Notes under the pieces: generated by a model
Database searches by the model: none
Told to the model about the DNA's origin: nothing
The model's input: only the letters and a program-made list of their open reading frames with translations
In this document: positions 8,624 through 16,922 of the stretch, one piece after another
Layout: each line of letters starts with the position of its first letter
How positions within the stretch are numbered: position 1 is the stretch's first letter
Assembly (NCBI RefSeq): GCF_030818895.1
Contig: NZ_JAUTBA010000001.1
Coordinates: forward strand, 1,488,001-1,552,000
Length of the DNA: 64,000 bases
Origin: Sphingobacterium zeae
GTDB taxonomy: Bacteria > Bacteroidota > Bacteroidia > Sphingobacteriales > Sphingobacteriaceae
Direction: 5' to 3'
Made by a program: the position numbers and the translations under genes

Positions 8624-9310
8624 ATGCAATTTGCTAAAGAAACTATATATTCCGATTGGTCCACAAGTAAATGGTTATTTAAAATTGAAGAAGTATTTTG
8701 TCCTCTCGAATATTCTGATCATAATAATATGATGATTAATCAAACTGAATTCTTGGAACTGCTTAAAATCAACATGATTAACTTCCTTTCTAGTTTTACT
8801 GAAATTATTGGAACTGCTACTAAAAAAGCAAAAACGGCAATGTCCCAGCTCATATTGACCAGCGACAAAATTTACACTTATTTAATCAACATATCTAAAA
8901 TTAAATTTATCAGTGAGAAGAGTAATGATATTCGCAAATTGTATCTGCAAATATTATCAATCATTGAGTCTCTATTAGATGATTGTGAAAAATTAAATGA
9001 AAAGCTGTTACGAGAATTGCCATTGACAAAATATGCCTCATTTATTGGAATGGGGATATTTAAGAATAACGTTGAAATAGTCAAACTGAAACTAGTTAAG
9101 GCATCTTTAAGCTCTGACCTAATTCAAGTAATAATAAATGGAATGATCAGTGTAGTTCGACGAAGGAAGGTTAAAAGAGGCGAGTTAAGATATGCTTACA
9201 TGATTTTGGGGAGGCTATTAAATATTGAGCACCCAACTTCTGAAAATGTAGAGGATCTTCTCATTGAATATGATTGGATATACTTGAACAAACTGACCCC
9301 TCAAAATTGA
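8624..9310 (+). CDS. Hypothetical protein, mainly helical
   Basis: 228 residues, no signal peptide or membrane segment, and predicted by composition to be helical. The C-terminal part (SVVRRRKVKRGELRYAYMILGRLLNIEHP) has the general look of the end of RteC-type regulatory proteins of Bacteroidota mobile elements, but the resemblance is weak and I do not assign it. The gene stands alone between the regulatory region of the LanB group and a nested IS21/IS66 insertion that begins about 60 bp after its stop codon. It uses TGA as stop, showing that TGA is a normal stop codon here. Confidence 0.6.
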   Translation: MQFAKETIYSDWSTSKWLFKIEEVFCPLEYSDHNNMMINQTEFLELLKINMINFLSSFTEIIGTATKKAKTAMSQLILTSDKIYTYLINISKIKFISEKSNDIRKLYLQILSIIESLLDDCEKLNEKLLRELPLTKYASFIGMGIFKNNVEIVKLKLVKASLSSDLIQVIINGMISVVRRRKVKRGELRYAYMILGRLLNIEHPTSENVEDLLIEYDWIYLNKLTPQN

Positions 9311-9369
9311 ATTAGAATTAGGGATGCGTAGTGCGTTTAAAGCTGTTATTCAACTGCCATACTGGCTGA

Positions 9370-9429
9370 TGTTGACCCCCTATTTCATTTTTCAGTTCAT
9401 TGCGCTGGAGCATGCTGACCCCTTAGCAA
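9370..9429. mobile_element. Left terminal segment of an IS21-family element
   Basis: Begins TGTTGACCCCCTATTTC and has a second repeat, TGCTGACCCCTTA, at 9413-9425. Multiple terminal repeats starting TGTTGACCCC are characteristic of IS21 ends. The rest of this element lies on the other side of the IS66 copy, where an istA fragment starts at 11718, so the IS66 appears to have jumped into the IS21. Confidence 0.65.
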
Positions 9430-9460
9430 GTAGTTTTTGTGTATCCGGCCTATGAACTAC
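9430..9460. repeat. IS66 terminal repeat (tnpC side)
   Basis: Reading inward: GTAGTTTTTGTGTATCCGG, then CCTATGAACTAC. About 19 of 31 positions match the other end when read inward. Confidence 0.7.
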
Positions 9461-10953
9461 AGGTCTGCTGATTTTTTGAAGTTCTGAGGATATAGATCCT
9501 TTAAGTTTTTATGGTTTATTGACATGATGTTTTCCAAGGTATGCTTTAACCACTGGAAAGGGTTCACCTCATGCTTTTTACAGCTAGCAAAGAATGAGTA
9601 GATCATCGCCGCACGCTGTGCTGCTTCATGGCTTCCTGCGAAGAGGTAGTTTTTTCGTCCCAGTGCAACGGGGCGAATGGCATTCTCGATAAGATTATTG
9701 TCTATGTGCAGATTTCCATCATACAGGTATGCTGATAGCGCATCCCATCTAGCGTATGCATACGCCATAGCTTTACCGATCTGACTTTTAGGCAATGTGC
9801 TTTTTATCTCTTCAAAGATCCATTTGCCCAGCTCGTTAATAATAGGTAAGGATTCGGTCAATCGAAGTTCTTTGATCTGCTCTGCGCTTAGATTTTCGTG
9901 TTTGGCTTTCCGCTCAATGGCATAAAGCTTCTGGATCATTAGCAATGCCTTTTCAGCTCTTGCTTTATCATTATCCAATGCTTTTTCAAACTCACGGCGT
10001 GCGTGCGCCCAACAGGCCAAGTGCGTCACTTCCTTCTTTTTGCCATACTTTTCGTATACAGTATAGCCATCGGTCTGGAGATAACCCTTAAAGTTTCCAA
10101 GCATAGGCACAGCGGCAATGCCACCACGGGTAGGGCTATAATCAAACAGCACGGTTCCCTCCAATGGAGCGTGGTACACCCAATAATAGCCTTGATGGGC
10201 AGCGCCTTTTTTATCGCTGTCCAATACTTTTATTGGGGTTTCATCAACCTGTAAATAACCCTGTGATTTGGTCTGGAAGACGAGTTGTTCATAGAGTGGT
10301 TCCAGTTTCTCCAAGGCTTGTCTGGCCCATCCTTCGATTGTTGAGGAAGCTATCTGTATATTTTCTCTGGCAAAGATCTGTTTCTGTCGGTATAGCGGGA
10401 GATGATCTTGATATTTACCGGTAAGGATCATCGCAAGCAGGCTCGGCCCAGGGATTCCTTTGTCGATTACACGCTCGGGAAGCTCGGCAATGGCCACGGC
10501 AGATTTATCTTTGGCAGCATATTTATAACGGATGTAACGTTTGATATAGAACCTTGCAGGTTCGCATTCCAATTCTTCCGTAATTTCTTTACCGATATAA
10601 ACCATTTGGGATAGATCACCTTCGGGATGGATTTCAACCTCTTCTACAGGGAGGTGGGCAGGTAATTTAGCACGTCCTTTATGATTAGGTCGTTTACGTA
10701 CATACTCGATCTTTTCTTTGATTTCCTCCTGTTGCTGTATAACTTCGGCCGGCGCTGCTTCAAAGGGAAGCATGGTCTGATTTGGATCGCCTTCGAATCG
10801 CTCACGCTTCTGCCCGAACTGCATACGCTTGTACATAGCGAGTTGGGACTCTAGGTAATCTATCTTTTCATCTCTTTCAACAAGGGCTTGGTCACGACTG
10901 GAAATGACCTTGATAAGGTCTTCTTTTGAGAGATTTTCCAGTGCTGTTTCCAT
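9457..10953 (-). CDS. tnpC: IS66 transposase (TnpC)
   Basis: 498 residues, a normal length for this family. The N-terminus is a coiled coil (LIKVISSRDQALVERDEKIDYLESQLAMYKRMQFGQKRERF) followed by a zinc-finger/HTH region and the DDE catalytic core: Asp in LQVDETPIKVLD, Asp in LQTDGYTVYEKYG and Glu in NNLIENAIRPVALGRKNYLF. It catalyses the strand transfer of the element. The frame is intact and the enzyme is probably active. Its GC content is higher than the surrounding peptide genes, which fits a later arrival. Confidence 0.95.
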   Translation of the reverse strand: METALENLSKEDLIKVISSRDQALVERDEKIDYLESQLAMYKRMQFGQKRERFEGDPNQTMLPFEAAPAEVIQQQEEIKEKIEYVRKRPNHKGRAKLPAHLPVEEVEIHPEGDLSQMVYIGKEITEELECEPARFYIKRYIRYKYAAKDKSAVAIAELPERVIDKGIPGPSLLAMILTGKYQDHLPLYRQKQIFARENIQIASSTIEGWARQALEKLEPLYEQLVFQTKSQGYLQVDETPIKVLDSDKKGAAHQGYYWVYHAPLEGTVLFDYSPTRGGIAAVPMLGNFKGYLQTDGYTVYEKYGKKKEVTHLACWAHARREFEKALDNDKARAEKALLMIQKLYAIERKAKHENLSAEQIKELRLTESLPIINELGKWIFEEIKSTLPKSQIGKAMAYAYARWDALSAYLYDGNLHIDNNLIENAIRPVALGRKNYLFAGSHEAAQRAAMIYSFFASCKKHEVNPFQWLKHTLENIMSINHKNLKDLYPQNFKKSADL

Positions 10954-11001
10954 ACCCTAAAGATACGGAATTACCCGCGCTCATGCAATTAAATGCCGCT
11001 T

Positions 11002-11340
11002 TTAAGGCAAAGTAAAACGTCTTTTTTGAATACTTTTTACGACCTGTATCCCCTCAATCATCAGCACCAGATCACTCCATGACAACTCTCCGTTTTTTAT
11101 ACTGGGCGGTACGAAAGTACCGCTCTCCAGCCGTTTGTAATACAGCACAAAGCCACCCTTCTCCCAATGTAACAGCTTCACGTGCGTACGGCTACGGTTT
11201 AGGAACACAAAAACCTCCCCACTGGTAGCTTGCCGCTGCATTCCTGAACTGATCAGTCCACAAAGTCCATCAAAAGACTTCCTCATATCGCAAAAACCAT
11301 CATAAAGATAAAACCTATGCGATGAGCCTAGCGCAAACAT
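11002..11340 (-). CDS. tnpB: IS66 accessory protein TnpB
   Basis: 112 residues of the IS66 Orf2-like family, with the typical core YLYDGFCDMRKSFDGL and VFLNRSRTHVKLLHWEKGGF. It is needed together with TnpA and TnpC for IS66 movement; its exact biochemical role is not settled. The start codon overlaps the tnpA stop by one base, a sign of translational coupling. 48 bp separate it from tnpC. Confidence 0.93.
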   Translation of the reverse strand: MFALGSSHRFYLYDGFCDMRKSFDGLCGLISSGMQRQATSGEVFVFLNRSRTHVKLLHWEKGGFVLYYKRLESGTFVPPSIKNGELSWSDLVLMIEGIQVVKSIQKRRFTLP

Positions 11341-11621
11341 CAGTACAGACGGATCAATTGAGAGAGAAGTCCAAGATCATTTTCTACCTTTATACGTACA
11401 CCATTGGGATAAATTACCTCAACTTCACTTTTTCTGCAGGCCTTGTCGATGGATATAAAACTCCCCGCAGACGAAACGTTTTCTTTACTGCGCGAATACC
11501 AATAATAAAAGGTGGCCTCATTTATCCCTTTTTCTGCGCAGTATCGTTTCTTGCTTATACCGCTTTGTTGCCAGTCTGCTATCAGGGCAAACATCTGTAT
11601 TCTTTTTTCTTCTTTGCTCAT
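11340..11621 (-). CDS. tnpA: IS66 accessory protein TnpA
   Basis: 93 residues, first gene of the IS66 set. It holds a helix-turn-helix of the kind found in IS66 Orf1 proteins (MFALIADWQQSGISKKRYCAEKGINEATFYYWYSRSKE) and is probably the DNA-binding partner of the transposase. It overlaps tnpB by one base. A longer plus-strand frame across the same region is not a real gene, apart from its last third, which is an IS21 istA fragment. Confidence 0.9.
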   Translation of the reverse strand: MSKEEKRIQMFALIADWQQSGISKKRYCAEKGINEATFYYWYSRSKENVSSAGSFISIDKACRKSEVEVIYPNGVRIKVENDLGLLSQLIRLY

Positions 11622-11659
11622 TTAGCAAAGCTCCGCATTATACATCGCTCAGAAAATAT

Positions 11660-11690
11660 GTACTTGGTAGGGCGGATACGTTTTTGTTAC
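11660..11690. repeat. IS66 terminal repeat (tnpA side)
   Basis: Read from the outer end inward on the minus strand: GTAACAAAAACGTATCCGC, then CCTACCAAGTAC. It pairs with 9430-9460. Confidence 0.7.
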
Positions 11691-11717
11691 TTAGTGATCA
11701 AACAATTCGGATCACTG

Positions 11718-11978
11718 ATGGCTGGAAAACCAAAACGAATGAGTCAGATAAAGCAATTAATCAGATTGTACCAGAGCGGTAGCGGAATAAAAACAATCGC
11801 CCGCATCCTTGGTATGAGCAAGAATACGGTGAAGTCCTATCTTAAAAAGATGGCCGACGGCGGTTTCAATACGGAAGACCTTCTTAAACAGGAGGATCCC
11901 CTGTTGGAAAAGTCGTTCCACGCAGGGATGATAACATTGCATCTCAAAAAGCTTGTTCTAATAATAAAATGGTATTAA
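11718..11978 (+). pseudogene. istA: IS21 transposase IstA, N-terminal fragment
   Basis: From ATG at 11718 the frame encodes MAGKPKRMSQIKQLIRLYQ and then a helix-turn-helix, SGIKTIARILGMSKNTVKSYLKKM, the usual start of IstA. Similarity ends at about EKSFHAG (near 11930), roughly 70 residues in; the integrase core and istB are missing. The remaining residues up to the stop at 11976-11978 look unrelated. The IS21 right end is therefore deleted. Together with the IS21 terminus at 9370 it shows the older element that received the IS66. Confidence 0.75.
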
Positions 11979-12158
11979 TAGAAACCTCTGCAATTGATAA
12001 TGATAGAAAAAGATGTACTATGGCTATTTCTTTTGACAATTAATGTTTATAAAATTAAAGCATGACCAAATCGGAGATTTAGTTTTAATTTTGTCGTTTT
12101 ATATAGATGATATTGTAAATGAAAATCAATTATAAGCCTTCCTTATCGAGACGGAATA
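11930..12158. other. Junction region after the IS21 remnant
   Basis: From about 11933 to 12042 a plus-strand frame ends ...NNKMVLIETSAIDNDRKRCTMAISFDN-stop, which could be the tail of a gene cut by the IS21 deletion; I cannot identify it. The rest, to 12158, shows no coding signal and no clear terminator for the long minus-strand operon. Confidence 0.35.
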
Positions 12159-12785
12159 CTACAACCATGTATGTAACCAATAATGGATTAAAGGTTTTTT
12201 GACCTGTCTTTGAAAAGGTTCCCTTATTTCTGAATAATCAAATTCAAAAATATCTTTTACTGGTAGAATTTGTTGGTTGCAATAATAATCATTCATAGAT
12301 TCCCGCATCCTATATGCGCCTGAATAATAAGGCGTAAGGGGAAGCTGGCGGGAATTATAGACAGAAATGATATCATCCGTTAGTTTACTAAGGAAAGGTT
12401 CGTTCTTTTCGGCTGAAAAACATTCAGGCGCGAAAGTCCCGTTTCTTGGATCTTGCAATAAGTACCCTTTATCCAAATTTGAGATTTTGCGGTAATAATC
12501 CGATGAATCCACCAGTTCTATATCCCAATCTACATATATACCTGAATGATGTAGAACAATTAGATACCTTGCTATGTCTGATGCTTCGGCAAGATTTCTA
12601 GCATTTATAAAAGCCTGTAGAGCATTAGGATAATTAATGGAAATAAAGTCTGATATCTCCACATGATTCCAATATTTTATCTTGAACCCAAAATTTTTCA
12701 TTTTTGTCCATGAAGTTAAGCATTTATATATAAGTGAATTGGGAATATCAGATAGTAAAATTTGATGAATAATTGGCTCAATCAT
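12159..12785 (-). CDS. GT32-type glycosyltransferase
   Basis: 208 residues of the DXD sugar-binding family (Gly_transf_sug; OCH1/capsular-type, GT32). The start MIEPIIHQILLSDIPNSLIYKC and the motif ARYLIVLHHSGIYVDWDIEL are typical, with Asp86-Trp-Asp88 as the metal/nucleotide-sugar site. It is soluble, with no signal peptide. It is the last gene of the minus-strand operon, 18 bp after the outer-membrane receptor. With the GT60- and GT2-type enzymes it makes three glycosyltransferases in one peptide cluster, suggesting that a sugar chain is built on the product or on a self-protection target (inference). Confidence 0.82.
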   Translation of the reverse strand: MIEPIIHQILLSDIPNSLIYKCLTSWTKMKNFGFKIKYWNHVEISDFISINYPNALQAFINARNLAEASDIARYLIVLHHSGIYVDWDIELVDSSDYYRKISNLDKGYLLQDPRNGTFAPECFSAEKNEPFLSKLTDDIISVYNSRQLPLTPYYSGAYRMRESMNDYYCNQQILPVKDIFEFDYSEIREPFQRQVKKPLIHYWLHTWL

Positions 12786-12803
12786 ATCTCTCGTTATAAA
12801 TTA

Positions 12804-15188
12804 TTAATATGCCCTTTGTTTTTCTTTATCACTGATAAAGTTTCTTTGTCTAGCACTGATGTTCATGCTGCCAAACCTAAAAGATATTGATAGTCTAATG
12901 CTTCGACTATCATAATAATTGTCATACGTTTGTTGTACACTGTTGACAATCGCTTTTAGTTTACCTTGTTGTGTTTTGAGAATATCATTAGCAAATAGTG
13001 CGAGGTCCCATTGTTCGTTTATTTTGTATCTAAAATTTAGGTTTACATTAAACCGTGGTGATCTTCGAAAAATACCTGTAATCTGAGGAGAATAATAAAA
13101 ACTTGATAATTGGGTGGTAATCTTTTTACTAACTTTGAAATTGTTGTCTAAGCTTAAATAGATAACATTTACATTATAATCCGGAACGATTTTATTGTCA
13201 TATTGTTTTATGTTCCTGTGGTATCCATTGAATACGAAGCTGCTTTCAAGCCAGTTACTTTTACGCAAAGTATAAATTGCTGTAAACCCAACTGTTGACA
13301 TATCATAAAAATTTTGCATGGTGTCAACTACCATCTTTGAGTTTTCATATGGTATGGCAGTTTGAGCAATTTGTTCTTTTGCAAAATTGGTATAAAGTGA
13401 AAGATTTAAATTACTATTGTTGGAATAATTCATCTCTATATTATGAGAAAAAGATGGTAATAAATAAGGGTTTCCAACAGTATAGTAATATTTTGAAATA
13501 TATCTAGCAAATGGATTCATTGCAAGAAAAGCAGGCCTCTCTATTCTTCTTCCATATCCAAGTGAAAAAGCGTTCTTTTCGTTAATTTTATATGAGGTGT
13601 AGAGTGTCGGAAAGAATTTCATGTATTTATTCTCATACTTCTTTACTAGGGTATTTGAAATACCTTCTGTAGTTGTATTTTCAATTCGAAGGCCCGCTTT
13701 AAGGTCTATTTTTTTACTAATTGCGGTATTAATAGAGAAAAATAGTGAGCCAATATTTTCTTTGAATTCAAACTCATCTGAATAATTGAAAATGGTATCT
13801 GTAATTCTAGAAGTTGCGACAGACTGTAAATTATTTCTATTACGAGAAGTTGAGAAGTTTATACCATAATTGATGTCAAACATTTTAATTTTTTGCTCAA
13901 CATCTAAATTAAAGGAAGTATTTGTAAAAACATTCTGGCCATTATTTCCTGAATACCATTTATTGTTCTGGATAGGGGTGCCATTAGGTAGAAATGTTTC
14001 TGAATTAAAGCTTCGAAAATTATCAAAATTGCTTCTATAATGATCTAAGTCGAGAACTATTTCCTGTCCATCCTTTCCAAGGGAATATGTCGAATTGAAG
14101 TTTAAGCCTAAACTATTAGTCGTAGAATTTTGTGAACCATTTCCATTAATAATAGAATCCAGAAGCCCTGTTTTCTGCATAATATTTGTAATAGTATTAT
14201 CGTTTGCATGTGGTCTATTATCATTGAGAAAAGCCTGAGCTCCAACACTCAATTTTTCACTCACTTTGTAATCAGCTTGTATCCTTCCATTATAATATTT
14301 GCTAAAGCTCCTCTTTTTACTTATGGTGTTCCAATCCTGTGTATTATAAGCTATATGGGGTTTTTCTGTGAATAAAACAGAACCCTCAGTCATATTTAAA
14401 CTAGAATAAAGCGAGAGCCTGTCCTTTTTGTAATTGAAGCCGGCTCCTAAATTTATAGTTGGGTGAGTTGTCTGTGTAAATATGGAGCGGGCGGATGCGC
14501 TCCAAAAATCATTGACTATTTTTTTAAGCTTAATATTTAGAATACCAGCATTCCCTGCAGCGCTAAATTTAGATGGAGGAACGGTTATGACTTCGATACT
14601 TTCAATAGATTCAGATGGTATACTTCGTAAATAGGAAGTTAGATCATCGCCAGAAATGCGTAGGATTTTATCATTTACCATAATGGCTACACTACCTTTA
14701 CCTATAATACTTAATGCATCGTTTTCCGCCATAACAAGCGGGGTGACTTTTAAAACGTCCATAGCATCACCACTTAAAGATACCATACTATTTTGAACAT
14801 TAAATACAAGACGATCTACTTTCCGTTCAATAAGAGGTTTATTGCCATTGACAACTACCTCTTTTAGAGTATTGACTTTTTCAGTCATCCTAAAAGTCAT
14901 TTTTTTTAAATGTCCTGAAATAAATGTGGTATCAATATCGATAAAACCTGTATGTTGAAGTTTTAGACGATATGTTGATTTTTCCTTCAAGTTATTGAAA
15001 GTAAAATTACCATTCTGATCAGAAGAAGAATATTGTAACACGGTGGTATCATGGATAAGTTTGATAGTTACAAATTCGAGATTTTTATTTTCCGCAGTAA
15101 TAATTTTTCCTTCCACACTTTGTGCAAAAACGGGGCTCAAAAATTGTAATATCAAAAAAAAGCTTAATAAATACTTGGACATTTTCAT
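12804..15188 (-). CDS. Outer-membrane beta-barrel protein with carboxypeptidase-like N-domain
   Basis: 794 residues. A signal peptide (MSKYLLSFFLILQFLSPVFAQ) precedes a CarboxypepD_reg-like domain (residues about 24-105), a TonB-receptor plug-like part (LKEVVVNGNKPLIERKVDRLVF; SIPSESIESIEVITVPPSKF) and a long barrel ending in IRLSISFRFG. This matches the outer membrane beta-barrel family (OMP_b-brl_3) of Bacteroidota, TonB-linked in general. Inside an export cluster with a C39 ABC transporter but no TolC, it may carry the mature peptide across the outer membrane or reimport it; this is inference. The start could also be Met3 at 15182. Confidence 0.88.
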   Translation of the reverse strand: MKMSKYLLSFFLILQFLSPVFAQSVEGKIITAENKNLEFVTIKLIHDTTVLQYSSSDQNGNFTFNNLKEKSTYRLKLQHTGFIDIDTTFISGHLKKMTFRMTEKVNTLKEVVVNGNKPLIERKVDRLVFNVQNSMVSLSGDAMDVLKVTPLVMAENDALSIIGKGSVAIMVNDKILRISGDDLTSYLRSIPSESIESIEVITVPPSKFSAAGNAGILNIKLKKIVNDFWSASARSIFTQTTHPTINLGAGFNYKKDRLSLYSSLNMTEGSVLFTEKPHIAYNTQDWNTISKKRSFSKYYNGRIQADYKVSEKLSVGAQAFLNDNRPHANDNTITNIMQKTGLLDSIINGNGSQNSTTNSLGLNFNSTYSLGKDGQEIVLDLDHYRSNFDNFRSFNSETFLPNGTPIQNNKWYSGNNGQNVFTNTSFNLDVEQKIKMFDINYGINFSTSRNRNNLQSVATSRITDTIFNYSDEFEFKENIGSLFFSINTAISKKIDLKAGLRIENTTTEGISNTLVKKYENKYMKFFPTLYTSYKINEKNAFSLGYGRRIERPAFLAMNPFARYISKYYYTVGNPYLLPSFSHNIEMNYSNNSNLNLSLYTNFAKEQIAQTAIPYENSKMVVDTMQNFYDMSTVGFTAIYTLRKSNWLESSFVFNGYHRNIKQYDNKIVPDYNVNVIYLSLDNNFKVSKKITTQLSSFYYSPQITGIFRRSPRFNVNLNFRYKINEQWDLALFANDILKTQQGKLKAIVNSVQQTYDNYYDSRSIRLSISFRFGSMNISARQRNFISDKEKQRAY

Positions 15189-15251
15189 TTAAGATTTATG
15201 GAAAACTTGCATTTTCCGTCAAAAATTGACTTTATTGAACGAAAGATTTAG

Positions 15252-15572
15252 TTAAATTCCTTTTTTATATCTTGCAAACTCTTTCTCTTGATGGGTTTTA
15301 ATTACGCAATCCGAAGTTGCAAAGCCAGTACATGCTAAGAAATATCCTTCTTTTATGTCTTGGTCTTGTAATGTTGTTTGGGTAGTATGAATAATACTCC
15401 CCGAAATTAATTTACAAATACAACTATTACAATCACCAGTTCGACATAAATAAGGGAGGTTAATATTCTCTTGTTCTGCAAGAATTAAAATAGGTTTATC
15501 CTCATTTGTTACTATTTCCTTTTCAATTCCTCTTTTTTCATTAATAAATGTTAGTTTATTTGTTGTTGACAT
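15252..15572 (-). CDS. 2Fe-2S plant-type ferredoxin
   Basis: 106 residues with the plant-type cluster motif C-X4-C-X2-C (Cys43, Cys48, Cys51 in LCRTGDCNSCICKL) and the distant fourth ligand Cys81 (YFLACTGFA). It would be a soluble electron carrier. It lies 4 bp after the GT60-type gene in the same operon as a radical SAM/SPASM enzyme, which needs one-electron reduction of its iron-sulfur cluster, so it is a plausible dedicated electron donor, although radical SAM enzymes more often use 4Fe-4S ferredoxins or flavodoxin. An extra Cys53 is present. Confidence 0.9.
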   Translation of the reverse strand: MSTTNKLTFINEKRGIEKEIVTNEDKPILILAEQENINLPYLCRTGDCNSCICKLISGSIIHTTQTTLQDQDIKEGYFLACTGFATSDCVIKTHQEKEFARYKKGI

Positions 15573-15576
15573 TATT

Positions 15577-16887
15577 TTATAAATTTATACAATTTTTAAT
15601 AGCAAAACCATTCAATCCGGCTTGGAAATAAGGCATCCTTCCTTTTATTCTTTTATTATTTCCTCCATGTTTATTATGGAGTTCAAGAATCCATGAATCT
15701 GGAAGATCTTTACATTTGAAATTGATTTCAATTCTGCAATGTTTTTCATCAGAACTTTTATTTTTCCAAATTTCATCTATATTAAGGGCTTGTTGATGAA
15801 CTTCATCATTGTTACTCATAAATCTTAAATGAGCAAATTCATATAAATACAATTCATTTTCATCAATAACAGAGTTTGGTATATGGATATAATTGTTTAC
15901 ATATGAATAAAAACTGTTTTTCCATTCCTCTTCATTATTATAAATGGTTGGATTTATCGGGGGAAGGTTCATTAAAGTATAATCTTGTATTTTGTTTTCA
16001 TTGAGTAATATTCCCGAATATCTTTCATAATCTTTTAAATGCCTAACTTTTCCCAGTCCATAATCTCCCCAATTATAGTAGGTTCTTTTTTCTGATTGCT
16101 CAAATAGACGTTTTAATCGTCGCATTGCTTGATTCTCCAAAATTCCTGTATCAAAATGGTCATCCCAGTGCTTAGGTGTTTCTTTTCGGGTATAATAATG
16201 CCAAGTAATATTTATATGGGGATGATATAAATCATAGCCATGTGTATAAGCTCGAACGGCTAGATTAATCTCTTCACCGGAAAAATATAAGTGAGGGTCA
16301 TCTAAGATTTCTTTACAAAAAGCTCCTATTGAAAAGCAGAATCCCCCAGCTAGAAATCTTGCTGGTATAGGTTCAGTAAGAACTTTCCAATTAGGAATTT
16401 CTGATGGCCATCCAATAGGATATATTCCATGTTTATCAAATTCACGGAAAATAATTTGATTTGGCGCAGTTTCTTCATGTTTAAAATTAAAAGGTTCGAA
16501 ATGAGGAGGATAAGTTGTTAAGATTGGTTTTTTAATACCTTTTAGCCTTAAAGATTCAAGCATTTCTATCAAGATCCTATCCCATTCCCAAATAAATCTC
16601 ATATGCGAGTCTATTTGTAACGTATATGCTTCATCTTTGTATTCACGTTGGATTAAATTTCTTGCCCAACACAGACCTTTTGATTCTTTATATGGAATTT
16701 CAATTATATTGATTTGAGGATGAGTTTTGAACTCTTTAAATTCAAGGTTATAGTTATCTTCAGGATTATATTGATGGCAAATAGTTATATTCAAGTTTTC
16801 CGGATTCGTTGCTTTCTCAAGCATATCCTTCAATGTTGAAACCAATAATGGGTCTCTATATGCTGCTATTTGGACAAAAATTGACAT
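15577..16887 (-). CDS. GT60-type (GlcNAc) glycosyltransferase
   Basis: 436 residues. The N-terminal 280 residues resemble the GlcNAc-transferase family (PF11397, GT60), known from the Dictyostelium Skp1-modifying enzyme: MSIFVQIAAYRDPLLVSTLKDML, ICHQYNPED, SKGLCWARNLIQREY, the DSH motif in LQIDSHMRF and ARFLAGGFCFSIGAF. The family transfers GlcNAc to hydroxylated residues of proteins. The last 110 residues are of unknown kind. It lies 35 bp after the degenerate radical SAM gene and 4 bp before the ferredoxin. A peptide glycosylation role (Ser/Thr of the precursor) is attractive but inferred. Confidence 0.8.
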   Translation of the reverse strand: MSIFVQIAAYRDPLLVSTLKDMLEKATNPENLNITICHQYNPEDNYNLEFKEFKTHPQINIIEIPYKESKGLCWARNLIQREYKDEAYTLQIDSHMRFIWEWDRILIEMLESLRLKGIKKPILTTYPPHFEPFNFKHEETAPNQIIFREFDKHGIYPIGWPSEIPNWKVLTEPIPARFLAGGFCFSIGAFCKEILDDPHLYFSGEEINLAVRAYTHGYDLYHPHINITWHYYTRKETPKHWDDHFDTGILENQAMRRLKRLFEQSEKRTYYNWGDYGLGKVRHLKDYERYSGILLNENKIQDYTLMNLPPINPTIYNNEEEWKNSFYSYVNNYIHIPNSVIDENELYLYEFAHLRFMSNNDEVHQQALNIDEIWKNKSSDEKHCRIEINFKCKDLPDSWILELHNKHGGNNKRIKGRMPYFQAGLNGFAIKNCINL

Positions 16888-16922
16888 TTTTGATTCGGAT
16901 TAAGTGAATAATAGGCTATTGA

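Larger units (their letters stand above)
9430..11690 (-). mobile_element. IS66-family insertion sequence, apparently intact
   Basis: About 2.26 kb with imperfect terminal repeats at 9430-9460 and 11660-11690; both start GTA and share GTATCCG. All three genes (tnpA, tnpB, tnpC) are open and complete on the minus strand. The 8-bp flanks (CTTAGCAA and TTAGTGAT) are only partly alike, so the target duplication is not clear. It separates the LanB group from the radical SAM operon. Confidence 0.88.

Noticed and set aside
9422..11698. 8-bp target duplication of the IS66 element
   Set aside because: CTTAGCAA and TTAGTGAT agree only partly, whichever way the ends are placed.
11322..11717. Plus-strand frame joined to the istA fragment, opposite tnpA/tnpB
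   Set aside because: It is antisense to the IS66 tnpA gene; only the part after the ATG at 11718 has protein similarity (IstA).
15189..15251. A copy of the 34-bp motif before the outer-membrane barrel gene
   Set aside because: TTCCGTCAAAAATTGAC resembles it loosely but needs gaps to align, and the site lies inside a tight operon.
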